Shown: positions 7,381 to 15,613 of the stretch, in pieces
How the letters are laid out: each line of letters begins with the position of its first letter
Numbering within the stretch: the stretch's first letter is position 1
DNA from: Burkholderiales bacterium
GTDB taxonomy: Bacteria > Pseudomonadota > Gammaproteobacteria > Burkholderiales > Burkholderiaceae_C
Reading direction: 5' to 3'
NCBI GenBank assembly: GCA_003963005.1
Contig: RXJW01000036.1
Coordinates: forward strand, 16,809 to 80,808
Length of the DNA: 64,000 nucleotides
Translations under genes and position numbers: made by a program
Notes under the pieces: generated by a model
Told to the model about the DNA's origin: nothing
Seen by the model: the letters and a program-made list of their open reading frames with translations, nothing else
Databases searched by the model: none

Positions 7381-9624
7381 ATGGATATCAAGATCAAGCC
7401 CGTCGAAGGCGCCGCTGCTTGCGACGGCGCCGCCTGCTGCGACCACGCCCAGAGCGCTGCCGCCGGCCCTCCCACGGGTGGTGTCGTCTTTCGGATCGCG
7501 ACGATGGATTGCGCCTCGGAAGAGGGCGAAATCCGACGTGCACTGGAGCCGCTGCCCGGCATCCGCAGCTTGAGCTTCCAGCTCGGCGCTCGCACGCTGG
7601 CAATCGATGCTGATGCTCAGCAGCTGTTGCAGGCCTTGGAAGCGATCCGCAAGGTAGGCTTCGACCCACAGCCGCTGCCGACTGCGCGGGAACCCAAGGG
7701 ACGCGGCGGCGAGGCGCACGGGCACGACCATGCTCACGATGATCACGACCACGACGGTGGACATGAGCATGGTGCGGAGTCGGGCATCAAGCGACTCGGA
7801 GCGGCCCTCGTGCTGGCCGTCGCGGCCGAAGCGTTGTCGTACTTCGCGCCAGCGTTGCTGACCTGGCAACTCGCCGGCATGGCGGTGGCCGGTGTCGCCA
7901 TCTGGCTGGCCGGATTGGACACCTACAAAAAGGGACTGAACGCGCTGCGCCGCGGGAGCCTCAACATCAACGCGCTGATGAGCGTCGCCGTCACGGGCGC
8001 GTTCGTGCTCGGCCAGTGGCCCGAAGCGGCGATGGTGATGGCGCTCTACGCGATTGCCGAACTCATCGAGGCGCGCTCTGTCGATCGGGCGCGCAATGCG
8101 ATCAAGGGTTTGATGGCACTGGCGCCAGAGGCAGCCGAAGCGCGTCAGGCAGACGGAACCTGGGTCAGCGTGCCCACGAGCGGCATCGCCGTCGGCAGCG
8201 TCGTTCGCTTCAAGCCCGGCGAGCGAGTGCCGCTCGATGGCGTCGTGACCGCAGGCAACAGCGCCGTCGACCAAGCCCCGGTGACCGGCGAGAGCATTCC
8301 TGTCGACAAGACCGTGAGCGACCCGGTGTTCGCTGGCACGATCAACCAAACCGGTGCCCTCGAAATCCGCGTCACGGCCGCCGCGAACGACTCGACACTG
8401 GCCCGCATCATTCACGCGGTCGAGCAGGCGCAAGGCTCGCGCGCGCCGACGCAGCGATTCGTGGACCGCTTCGCGGCCATCTACACGCCGGCTGTTTTCG
8501 TCATCGCGGTGGCGGTGGCGCTGCTGCTGCCTCTGTTGGGTGGCGTGCCGTGGGTGCAGGCGGCCTACAAGGCACTGGTGCTGCTGGTGATCGCCTGCCC
8601 GTGCGCGCTGGTCATCTCGACCCCGGTCACCATCGTCAGCGGCCTGGCGGCTGCTGCTCGCAAGGGCATCCTGATCAAGGGCGGCACGTACCTGGAGCAG
8701 GCCCGGCTCATCAAGGCCGTCGCGCTCGATAAGACCGGCACCATCACTGAAGGCAAACCCCGCCTCGTGCACTGGGAGGCGCTGTCCAACTCCGACCCGG
8801 TGGCCATCGGCGCGAGCCTCGCGGCCCGATCCGACCACCCGGTCTCCAAAGCCATCGCCGAGGGGCTGCCGGGCCAGCGCCTGGAAGTGGCCGACTTCGA
8901 AGCCCTGGTCGGGCGCGGAGTCCAGGGCCGCGTGGACGGCACGCCCTACACCTTGGGCAATCACCGCCTGATTCACGATCGTGGGCTGTGCAGCACCGAA
9001 CTGGAGACCAAACTCGCCGAGCACGAAACGGCGGGACGGACGGTGACGCTGCTTGCTTCAGCCGATCGTGCCCTCGCGCTGTTCGCCGTCGCCGACACGC
9101 AGAAGGTCTCATCGACTCAGGCCGTCGCCGAACTGAAGGACATGGGCGTGACGCCGGTGATGCTGACCGGCGACAACGCCAGCACCGCACGTGCCATCGC
9201 CACGCAAGCGGGTATCGAGGACGCGCGAGGTGACCTGTTGCCGCAGGACAAGCAGGCGGCGATTCAGGACTCACAGCGCACGCTGGGCGTGACGGCCATG
9301 GTGGGTGACGGCATCAACGACGCACCGTCGCTGGCGCAAGCCGACATCGGCTTCGCAATGGGCGGAGCCGGCACCGACGTGGCGATGGAAGCGGCCGACG
9401 TGGTCATCATGACCGACGACCTGCGCCGTGTGGCCACGACGATCCGCCTGTCGCGCGAGACGCACGTGGTGCTGTGGCAGAACATCGCCCTCGCGCTGGG
9501 CATCAAGGCCGTGTTCCTGGTGCTGGCGGTGTTTGGCAGCGCGACCATGTGGATGGCGGTGTTTGCCGACATGGGCGCCAGCCTGCTGGTGGTGGCCAAC
9601 GGCCTGCGGCTGCTGCGCCGATGA
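7381..9624 (+). CDS. pbrA: Pb2+/Cd2+/Zn2+-exporting P1B-2-type ATPase
   Basis: The 747-aa ATPase exports divalent soft metals from cytoplasm to periplasm. In order: a Cys-rich start (CDGAACC, 14-20), a heavy-metal domain with TMDCASEE (about 41-48), and a His/Asp linker (about 113-130). Membrane helices follow, with the transport motif CPC (about 406-408), the phosphorylation site DKTGT (about 450) and GDGINDAPS (about 642). The MDCxxEE form is the PbrA/ZntA variant. It is divergent from pbrR, under a 19-bp-spacer promoter. No Shine-Dalgarno sequence is visible before ATG 7381. The following uppP and FTR1 genes favour a lead-resistance role, as in the pbr operon of Cupriavidus metallidurans. 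Confidence 0.93.
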   Translation: MDIKIKPVEGAAACDGAACCDHAQSAAAGPPTGGVVFRIATMDCASEEGEIRRALEPLPGIRSLSFQLGARTLAIDADAQQLLQALEAIRKVGFDPQPLPTAREPKGRGGEAHGHDHAHDDHDHDGGHEHGAESGIKRLGAALVLAVAAEALSYFAPALLTWQLAGMAVAGVAIWLAGLDTYKKGLNALRRGSLNINALMSVAVTGAFVLGQWPEAAMVMALYAIAELIEARSVDRARNAIKGLMALAPEAAEARQADGTWVSVPTSGIAVGSVVRFKPGERVPLDGVVTAGNSAVDQAPVTGESIPVDKTVSDPVFAGTINQTGALEIRVTAAANDSTLARIIHAVEQAQGSRAPTQRFVDRFAAIYTPAVFVIAVAVALLLPLLGGVPWVQAAYKALVLLVIACPCALVISTPVTIVSGLAAAARKGILIKGGTYLEQARLIKAVALDKTGTITEGKPRLVHWEALSNSDPVAIGASLAARSDHPVSKAIAEGLPGQRLEVADFEALVGRGVQGRVDGTPYTLGNHRLIHDRGLCSTELETKLAEHETAGRTVTLLASADRALALFAVADTQKVSSTQAVAELKDMGVTPVMLTGDNASTARAIATQAGIEDARGDLLPQDKQAAIQDSQRTLGVTAMVGDGINDAPSLAQADIGFAMGGAGTDVAMEAADVVIMTDDLRRVATTIRLSRETHVVLWQNIALALGIKAVFLVLAVFGSATMWMAVFADMGASLLVVANGLRLLRR

Positions 9625-9664
9625 GAGTGCCGGCCGATTGCCGTGGCGCCGAGGCCGGCGGCGC

Positions 9665-10504
9665 ATGAACGCCTTGCAGATCGCAGTGCTCGCGCTGGTC
9701 CAGGGCGTTGCCGAACTGCTGCCGGTATCGAGTTCGGCTCACGTTATCCTGGCTGAGAAGCTGATGGGCCTGGACCCCACGGCCCCTGACATGACGCTGC
9801 TGCTCGTGATGCTGCATCTGGGCACGATGTTCGCGGTCATTGTCTACTTCTGGCGATCCTGGCGGCAGACCTATTTCGCGTCGCGCCACGCCTTTCAAAC
9901 GAACGGGCTGCAGGTGGCGCTGGCGACCGCGGCCACCGGGGTGGTTGGTCTGGTGCTGCTGCAGGCCATCAAGCATCTTGTCGCCGGCAACGCAGCCGGC
10001 TTCGAGATCGAGCAGTTGTTCGGCAACACGCGCCTGATCGCAGGGGCATTGGCCGCAGCCGGTGTCCTGATTCTGGTTTCGGCGATATCCGCGAACACCG
10101 CAAACGGCGAACTGAGTCTGCAGAGTGCGGCGTGGATTGGCGCCGTCCAAGGCGCGTGCCTGCCGTTCCGCGGCTTTTCCCGGTCGGGGGCAACGATTTC
10201 CAGCGGGCTGCTGCTTGGCGTCAGCCGACGGCGGGCCGAGGAGTTCAGCTTTGCCTTGGCGGTCGTCCTGACCCCGGCAGTCATCGCCAAGGAGGGCTAC
10301 CGCTTCGTGCAGGCTCACGCCAGCGCTGGCACCAGCGCGCCGCTGTGGCATCTACTGGGTCCGAGCCTGGCGGGCATGGGTCTGAGTTTTCTCGCCGGGC
10401 TCGCCGCGCTGCGCTGGTTGTCACGCTGGCTGGAGCAGGGGCGCTGGTACCTCTTCGGCGCCTATTGCTTGCTGGCTGCGCTGGTTGTCTTGATCGTCGC
10501 CTGA
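9665..10504 (+). CDS. pbrB: Undecaprenyl-diphosphatase (PbrB-like UppP)
   Basis: From ATG 9665 the product is 279 aa with about eight hydrophobic helices. The BacA/UppP signatures are present: QGVAELLPVSSSAH near the N-terminus and FSRSGATISSG in the middle. The enzyme dephosphorylates undecaprenyl pyrophosphate at the periplasmic face. In C. metallidurans the pbr operon includes such an enzyme (PbrB). It was shown to work with PbrA, the released phosphate being proposed to trap exported Pb(II). The start is 41 bases after pbrA, consistent with one operon. The usual motif Pro before the SRSG block is replaced (RGFSRSG), a small deviation. Confidence 0.88.
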   Translation: MNALQIAVLALVQGVAELLPVSSSAHVILAEKLMGLDPTAPDMTLLLVMLHLGTMFAVIVYFWRSWRQTYFASRHAFQTNGLQVALATAATGVVGLVLLQAIKHLVAGNAAGFEIEQLFGNTRLIAGALAAAGVLILVSAISANTANGELSLQSAAWIGAVQGACLPFRGFSRSGATISSGLLLGVSRRRAEEFSFALAVVLTPAVIAKEGYRFVQAHASAGTSAPLWHLLGPSLAGMGLSFLAGLAALRWLSRWLEQGRWYLFGAYCLLAALVVLIVA

Positions 10505-10561
10505 CGGCTCGATATGCGTGCACGGACTCTCGCCCAAAGGCTGGCCCGCGCGTGCAAGAGA

Positions 10562-10582
10562 AATTAGAATCATTCGTATTGA
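10562..10582 (+). promoter_or_regulatory. Weak Fur-box-like site upstream of the FTR1-family gene
   Basis: The sequence around TTAGAATCATTCGTATTGAT resembles a degenerate array of Fur hexamers on either strand and is AT-rich against the background. It lies 20-40 bases before the permease start. Match quality is modest. Confidence 0.3.
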
Positions 10583-10600
10583 TATGTTCGGACCCTGGTC

Positions 10601-12550
10601 ATGGTTTCATCGCGTCGCCACCTGCCGTTGATTGCTTTCGCTTTTGTGGCGCTCCTCGGGTTCGTCTCTAGGGGCAACGCGGCCGAGCCCGGCGTGGATG
10701 CCAAGGCCAAGCAGGTCTGGCAGTTGCTCGACTACGTCGCCGTGGACTACGGCGGTGCGGTGGCCAACGGAGCGGTGCTGAAAGCGTCGGAATATGCCGA
10801 GATGCAGGAGTTCGCTGCGGCGGCCGAACGGCAGATGGGCGAATTGCCGCGCGGGGATGCCAGCGCCAACCTGCAGAAGCAGGTGACTCAACTGCGCCAA
10901 GCGATCGCTGATAAGGCCGACCCAACAGCCGTGGCGCAGCTGGCTCATGGTCTGGCTGGCGAGGTGCTGAAGGCCTACCCGTTCCCGATCGCGCCGGCAC
11001 AAGCGCCCGATCTCCGGCGCGGTGCGCAGCTGTTCCAGGCGCAATGCGCTGCCTGTCACGGCCCGCAGGGCCATGGCGATGGCCCTGTGGCGGCCACCCT
11101 CGACCCCAAGCCCACGGCCTTGTCGGAGCACCTGCGGGCGCGCGAGCGTTCGCTCTTCGCGCTGCACCAAGTCATCAGCAATGGCGTGAACGGCACCGCG
11201 ATGGCCAGCTTCGGCGCCTTGCCGGAAGAAGACCGCTGGGCGCTGGCGTTCTTCGTCGGCACCTTGCCCTACGCCGCGGCCGATACGTCGGCGGGCGCAA
11301 CCCTCTGGCAGACCAGTGCCAAGGCGCGCGAGGCCATGAGCGGCCTGGATGCGCTGACACAGACCTCCGAACACGCGCTGGCCGAGCGGCTTGGCGCCGA
11401 GTCAGCCAGGCCGGTGATGGCCTACCTGCGCGCCAATCCGCAGGCCTTGGCCGCGAACAAACCGGGCGGTACCTCAATCGCCAAAGCGAAGCTCGCGGAA
11501 AGCGTCGTTGCGGTACAAGCCGGTGATCGGGCGATGGCGACCAAGCTGGCCTTGTCGGCTTACCTCGACGGGTTCGAGCCGGTCGAACCGGCACTGGCAA
11601 CACGCGACCGCCCGTTGTTCGAGAAGATCGAGGCCGGTATGGTGGCCTATCGCGCCAAGGTGGCGAACGGCACCGTCGGAGACGTGCAGGCATCGGCGCA
11701 GGCACTGCAAGGCTTGCTGAACGACGCCGAGAAGGCCTTGGCGCCATCCGACAACGATGCTGCCGCCGCGTTCATCGGCGCGTTGACCATCCTCCTGCGC
11801 GAAGGCCTGGAAGCGCTGCTGGTGGTCGTGGCCATGGTGGCCTTCCTCAAGAAGGCCGAGCGGCAGGACGTGCTGGTTTATGTGCACGCCGGCTGGATCG
11901 CTGCATTGGCCGCAGGTGGCGTGACCTGGGCCGTGGCAACTTACATGGTCAGCGTCAGCGGCGCGAGCCGGGAGCTGACCGAAGGGTTTTCATCACTGTT
12001 TGCCGCCGTCGTGCTGCTGGGCGTGGGCATGTGGATGCATCAGAAGAGCGTGGCCGGTCGCTGGCAGGTCTATCTCAAGGAAAAGATGTCGTCGGCGCTG
12101 ACCAAGCGCGCGGCCTGGTTCCTGTTTTCGCTGGCGTTCATCGCGGTCTACCGCGAAGTGTTCGAGACGGTGCTGTTCTATGCCGCGCTCTGGACCGAGG
12201 GCAATGGCTGGCCGCTGCTTGGCGGTCTGGTGGCGGGCATGGCCGTGCTGGGAGTCGTGGCCGCGGTCTTGTTGCGCACCAGCGCCAGGTTGCCGATCGG
12301 CAAGTTCTTCGCCGCCAGTTCGCTGTTGGTGGCGGTGCTTGCCGTGGTGCTCGCCGGCAAGGGCATCGCCGGCCTGCAGGAGGCGGGCTGGATACACACG
12401 AGCCCGGTCGCCTTCCCGCGCATCGACATCCTGGGCATCCGGCCCACGTGGCAGACGCTGCTGGCGCAGCTGACCGTTTTGCTCGTCGTGCTCATCGCGT
12501 TCATGGTCAACACGAGATCGAGCGAAGCACCCGCGCCAAAGCGCGCCTGA
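10601..12550 (+). CDS. pbrT: Cytochrome c / FTR1-family permease fusion (PbrT-like metal uptake protein)
   Basis: The 649-aa protein has a signal peptide (about 1-27) and a periplasmic region with one c-type haem motif CAACH (149-153). It ends in an FTR1 permease domain of about seven helices carrying the paired REGLE (from about 400) and REVFE (from about 518) motifs that bind iron in this family. FTR1 proteins import oxidised iron. The homologous PbrT of the pbr operon was reported to take up Pb(II). Placement after pbrA and pbrB supports the lead assignment. A Fur-like sequence upstream leaves iron uptake as an alternative. Both readings fit the domain set. Confidence 0.85.
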   Translation: MVSSRRHLPLIAFAFVALLGFVSRGNAAEPGVDAKAKQVWQLLDYVAVDYGGAVANGAVLKASEYAEMQEFAAAAERQMGELPRGDASANLQKQVTQLRQAIADKADPTAVAQLAHGLAGEVLKAYPFPIAPAQAPDLRRGAQLFQAQCAACHGPQGHGDGPVAATLDPKPTALSEHLRARERSLFALHQVISNGVNGTAMASFGALPEEDRWALAFFVGTLPYAAADTSAGATLWQTSAKAREAMSGLDALTQTSEHALAERLGAESARPVMAYLRANPQALAANKPGGTSIAKAKLAESVVAVQAGDRAMATKLALSAYLDGFEPVEPALATRDRPLFEKIEAGMVAYRAKVANGTVGDVQASAQALQGLLNDAEKALAPSDNDAAAAFIGALTILLREGLEALLVVVAMVAFLKKAERQDVLVYVHAGWIAALAAGGVTWAVATYMVSVSGASRELTEGFSSLFAAVVLLGVGMWMHQKSVAGRWQVYLKEKMSSALTKRAAWFLFSLAFIAVYREVFETVLFYAALWTEGNGWPLLGGLVAGMAVLGVVAAVLLRTSARLPIGKFFAASSLLVAVLAVVLAGKGIAGLQEAGWIHTSPVAFPRIDILGIRPTWQTLLAQLTVLLVVLIAFMVNTRSSEAPAPKRA

Positions 12551-12593
12551 GTCGGCCTCTGTCGCGCAAACGATCACCGCTACACTTTCGTCC

Positions 12594-12962
12594 ATGTCCC
12601 GGCTTCTCATCATCGTGCTGCTGTTGTGGCTGCCGTTCCAGTTCGCCTGGGGCGCAGCCGCGAGCTATTGCCAGCACGAGCAAGGCGCGGGTGTGAGCCA
12701 TTTCGGGCATCACAGCCACAAACACCAGGGCAAGTCGCTTCAATGTACCGGTGACTCGACCGCCGACAAGAAGACCTCGCTCGCCGACGAAGACCTCGAC
12801 TGCGACTACTGCCACATCAGCTGTGCACAGCCGCTGGTGCCCGTGTCATTCGGGTGCGACATCGATCTGATACAGCACGCCGTACCGAGCACCTTCGTCA
12901 ACGGGCACTCGCCCCACATCCCCGACCTGATCGAACGCCCCAAGTGGACCCTCGCCGCGTGA
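12594..12962 (+). CDS. czcI: CzcI-family cation-efflux accessory protein
   Basis: The 122-aa protein has a signal peptide (MSRLLIIVLLLWLPFQFAWG) and a short Cys/His-rich mature part (YCQHEQ, HFGHHSHKHQ, DCDYCHISC). It is presumably periplasmic and metal-binding. Small proteins of this kind sit at the head of czcCBA operons, as CzcI does in Cupriavidus, where a regulatory role was proposed. The gene begins 43 bases after pbrT and precedes czcC by 108 bases. No clear promoter is recognised, so read-through from pbrT is possible. Confidence 0.75.
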   Translation: MSRLLIIVLLLWLPFQFAWGAAASYCQHEQGAGVSHFGHHSHKHQGKSLQCTGDSTADKKTSLADEDLDCDYCHISCAQPLVPVSFGCDIDLIQHAVPSTFVNGHSPHIPDLIERPKWTLAA

Positions 12963-13070
12963 TTCGGCGAGCGAGTCCCTGCGTGATCTTCCGGTACCAC
13001 ACCGCCGCGTAGCACCGACTTCCTCGCCGAATTCTTCCGGTCTGTTGTTTCCCACAACGAGGAGAGTTCG

Positions 13071-14402
13071 ATGCGATCGAAGACGCTGGCGCATGCCATC
13101 GCGATGGCAGCTGCCGCAATTGCGAACAGCGCCTTTCTGTTCATACCCACGGCCGGGCTCGCGCAGCCGGCACCGCCTGCGCAGGCCTCGGCCACTACCG
13201 CGCTGCGCGCCCTGACCTTGCAAGAAGCGCTGGCCCTGGCCGACGCGGCCAATCCGGCACTCAAGACCAAGCAGGCCCAGCTCGCTGCCGCCGAAGGTGT
13301 TCAAACCGACGCCAACGCGCTGCTGTCCAGCAACCCGCAGTTGTCGCTCGACCAGACTCGGCGCGCGGTCCCACAGGCCGGGCTCGGCACCGAGACCCGG
13401 CGGGAGTGGAGTGCCGGGATTTCCCAGACGCTGGAGATCGCCGGCCAGCGCGGCCACCGCCGTGATGCCGCTGCCGCCGCGCTGTCGGCGCTGCGCTCGG
13501 AGATCGAGGAGGCACGCCGGGTCGCGCGCGCGTCGGCGTCCGAACGCTTCCATCGCGTGCTCGCGCTGCAGCAGCGCGTCGCACTGGAGGCCGAGGCGGG
13601 CAAACTGTTCGACGACACTGCAGCGGCGATCCAGAAACGCCGCGCCGCGGGCGAAGACACCAAGCTCGACGCCAACATCGCGACCGTCGAAGCCGAACGC
13701 GCACGCAACCAGCTCGCGCTGGCGCAAGAGCAACTCCTCGATGCGCGCGCCGAGCTGGCGGCCACGCTGCAACTCCCACCCGCGAGCCTGCCGCAGGCCG
13801 TCGGTGAACTGACGCTGCCGCAGGCCAAGCTCACGCTAGGCGACCTGATGGCCTCGGTCGATGCGCAGCCGCGGCTGCGCGCGTTGCAGGATCGGGAGAA
13901 CAGTGCGACCGCCAAGCTGAGGTTGGAGCAATCGAGCGTCTACCCGGACGTGACGGTCGGCCTGAACGTCGGCCGCGAAGGACCGAACGACGGTCGCGAA
14001 CGCCTGACGACCGTCACCGTGTCCGTTCCCCTGCCGCTGTTCAAGCGCAACGCCGGTGGCATCGGCCAGGCGCGATCCGACCTGAGCCAGGTGCAGATCG
14101 AACGCGAGGCCGCCTCGCGCGACGCTCGCGCGACGGTCAGCTCGCTGTGGCTGAAGCTGAACAGCCTCGAATCGCGGGTGCGCCGCCTGCAGGGTTCGAT
14201 GCTGCCCGCGCTCGCCGACAACCAGCAGTTGTCGCTGAAGTCGCAACGCGCCGGCCAGATTGGCTTGCTCGAATTGATCGTCGTCAGCCGCCAGGCGCTC
14301 GATGCACGCCGCGACCTCAACGACGCACTCGCCGACTACCACGTCACCCGCCACGCCCTGGAGGCTGCGGCCGGCCTGGCGCTGGAAGGAACCCAACCAT
14401 GA
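13071..14402 (+). CDS. czcC: Outer-membrane efflux protein CzcC
   Basis: The 443-aa TolC-family protein has a signal sequence (ending near GLAQPAPPAQA), the duplicated outer-membrane efflux repeats rich in Ala/Gln/Arg coiled coil, and a conserved start of repeat one (LTLQEALALADAANPALK). It forms the trimeric outer-membrane channel of the Czc Co/Zn/Cd tripartite pump. The stop overlaps the czcB start (ATGA at 14399-14402). GAGGAG just upstream gives a good ribosome-binding site for ATG 13071. Confidence 0.9.
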   Translation: MRSKTLAHAIAMAAAAIANSAFLFIPTAGLAQPAPPAQASATTALRALTLQEALALADAANPALKTKQAQLAAAEGVQTDANALLSSNPQLSLDQTRRAVPQAGLGTETRREWSAGISQTLEIAGQRGHRRDAAAAALSALRSEIEEARRVARASASERFHRVLALQQRVALEAEAGKLFDDTAAAIQKRRAAGEDTKLDANIATVEAERARNQLALAQEQLLDARAELAATLQLPPASLPQAVGELTLPQAKLTLGDLMASVDAQPRLRALQDRENSATAKLRLEQSSVYPDVTVGLNVGREGPNDGRERLTTVTVSVPLPLFKRNAGGIGQARSDLSQVQIEREAASRDARATVSSLWLKLNSLESRVRRLQGSMLPALADNQQLSLKSQRAGQIGLLELIVVSRQALDARRDLNDALADYHVTRHALEAAAGLALEGTQP

Positions 14403-15601
14403 AGAACATCAACTCGAACTCACTCGTCTCCGCGCTGACCGCGGCCGTTCTGGCTGTCATGCTCACTGCCTGCGGCGGCAGTAAGCCGGCCGACCCCAAG
14501 GAGGCGAAGGAGGCCAAAGAGGCTCCCAAGGCCGAAGGCGCCAAGGAAGCCGACGGCCTGAAGCTGTCGGCCGAAGAAGCTACGCGCGCCGGACTCAAGG
14601 TCGAGACACTGGCGCAGCAGGCCTTCGCCGACACGATCACGGTCACCGCGACCATTCGTCCGAACCAGGACCGCATCGCACGTGTCGCGCCGCGCATCGA
14701 AGGGCGGATCGTCCAGGTGATGGCCGGCCTCGGTGCGCAGGTCAAGGCGGGCCAGCCGTTGGCGGTGCTCGACAGCCTGGCCATCGGCGAAGCCCAGGCA
14801 GCACTGCTGCACGCGCAGTCGAGTCAGCGCGTCGCGCAGGCCGACTTCAAGCGCGCGGAATCGCTGATCGCCGACGAGATCATTCCGCAGCGCGACTTTC
14901 TGCGTGCCAAAGCGGACCTGGAGAAGTCATCTGCGGAACTGCGCGCCGCGCAGGACAAGCTGCGCCTGCTCGGTGGATCAGCAAAGGCCGATGGTGCCGC
15001 CAACTCGACCTTCCCGGTCATGGCGCCTCTGGCCGGTACCGTCATTCAGAAGAAGGCGACGGTGGGAGAACTGGGTGCGCCGAGCGACCCGCTGTTCACC
15101 GTCGCCGACCTGTCCAAGGTCTGGATCGAGGCGAACCTGACCGACGACACCTTGGCCAAGGTGAAGGTTGGCTCGGCGGCGACGGTCACCGTCACGGCGT
15201 ATCCCGGTGAACGTTTCGCCGGGCGCGTGACCTACATCGCCAGTCTGCTCGACAAGGACTCGCGGACGATCCCGGCGCGCATCGAAGTCGAAAACAAGGA
15301 CGGCCGTCTGAAGCCAGAGATGTTCGCCACCGCGACCATCGAAACGAGCGGTGGAACTGCCGGTGCCAAGCGCGAGGTGCTGTCGGTTCCAGACGCGGCG
15401 ATCCTGCTGCTGCAGGGTCAGCCGACCATCTTCGTGGAGGAGCACGGCAGCTATGAAGCACGCGCCATCGAGCCTGGCGACAAGCTGTCCGGCCGCACCG
15501 TCGTCAAGTCCGGTGTCGCCGCCGGCGATAAGGTGGTCACCGCAGGCGCCTACGCGTTGAAGGCTCGCCTGCTCAAGTCGCAAATCGGCGACGCGCATTG
15601 A
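14399..15601 (+). CDS. czcB: Periplasmic adaptor (membrane fusion) protein CzcB, lipoprotein
   Basis: The start is ATG 14399, overlapping czcC by four bases, and gives 400 aa. It begins with a lipoprotein signal (lipobox LTAC) and a charged linker rich in Lys/Glu/Ala (PKEAKEAKEAPK). The HlyD-type barrel and lipoyl halves follow (RIEGRIVQVMAGLGAQVKAGQPL and the mirror GTVIQKKATVGELG). CzcB links the inner-membrane pump CzcA to CzcC. A longer upstream frame lies inside czcC and is excluded. Confidence 0.92.
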   Translation: MKNINSNSLVSALTAAVLAVMLTACGGSKPADPKEAKEAKEAPKAEGAKEADGLKLSAEEATRAGLKVETLAQQAFADTITVTATIRPNQDRIARVAPRIEGRIVQVMAGLGAQVKAGQPLAVLDSLAIGEAQAALLHAQSSQRVAQADFKRAESLIADEIIPQRDFLRAKADLEKSSAELRAAQDKLRLLGGSAKADGAANSTFPVMAPLAGTVIQKKATVGELGAPSDPLFTVADLSKVWIEANLTDDTLAKVKVGSAATVTVTAYPGERFAGRVTYIASLLDKDSRTIPARIEVENKDGRLKPEMFATATIETSGGTAGAKREVLSVPDAAILLLQGQPTIFVEEHGSYEARAIEPGDKLSGRTVVKSGVAAGDKVVTAGAYALKARLLKSQIGDAH

Positions 15602-15613
15602 GAGAGAAGAACC

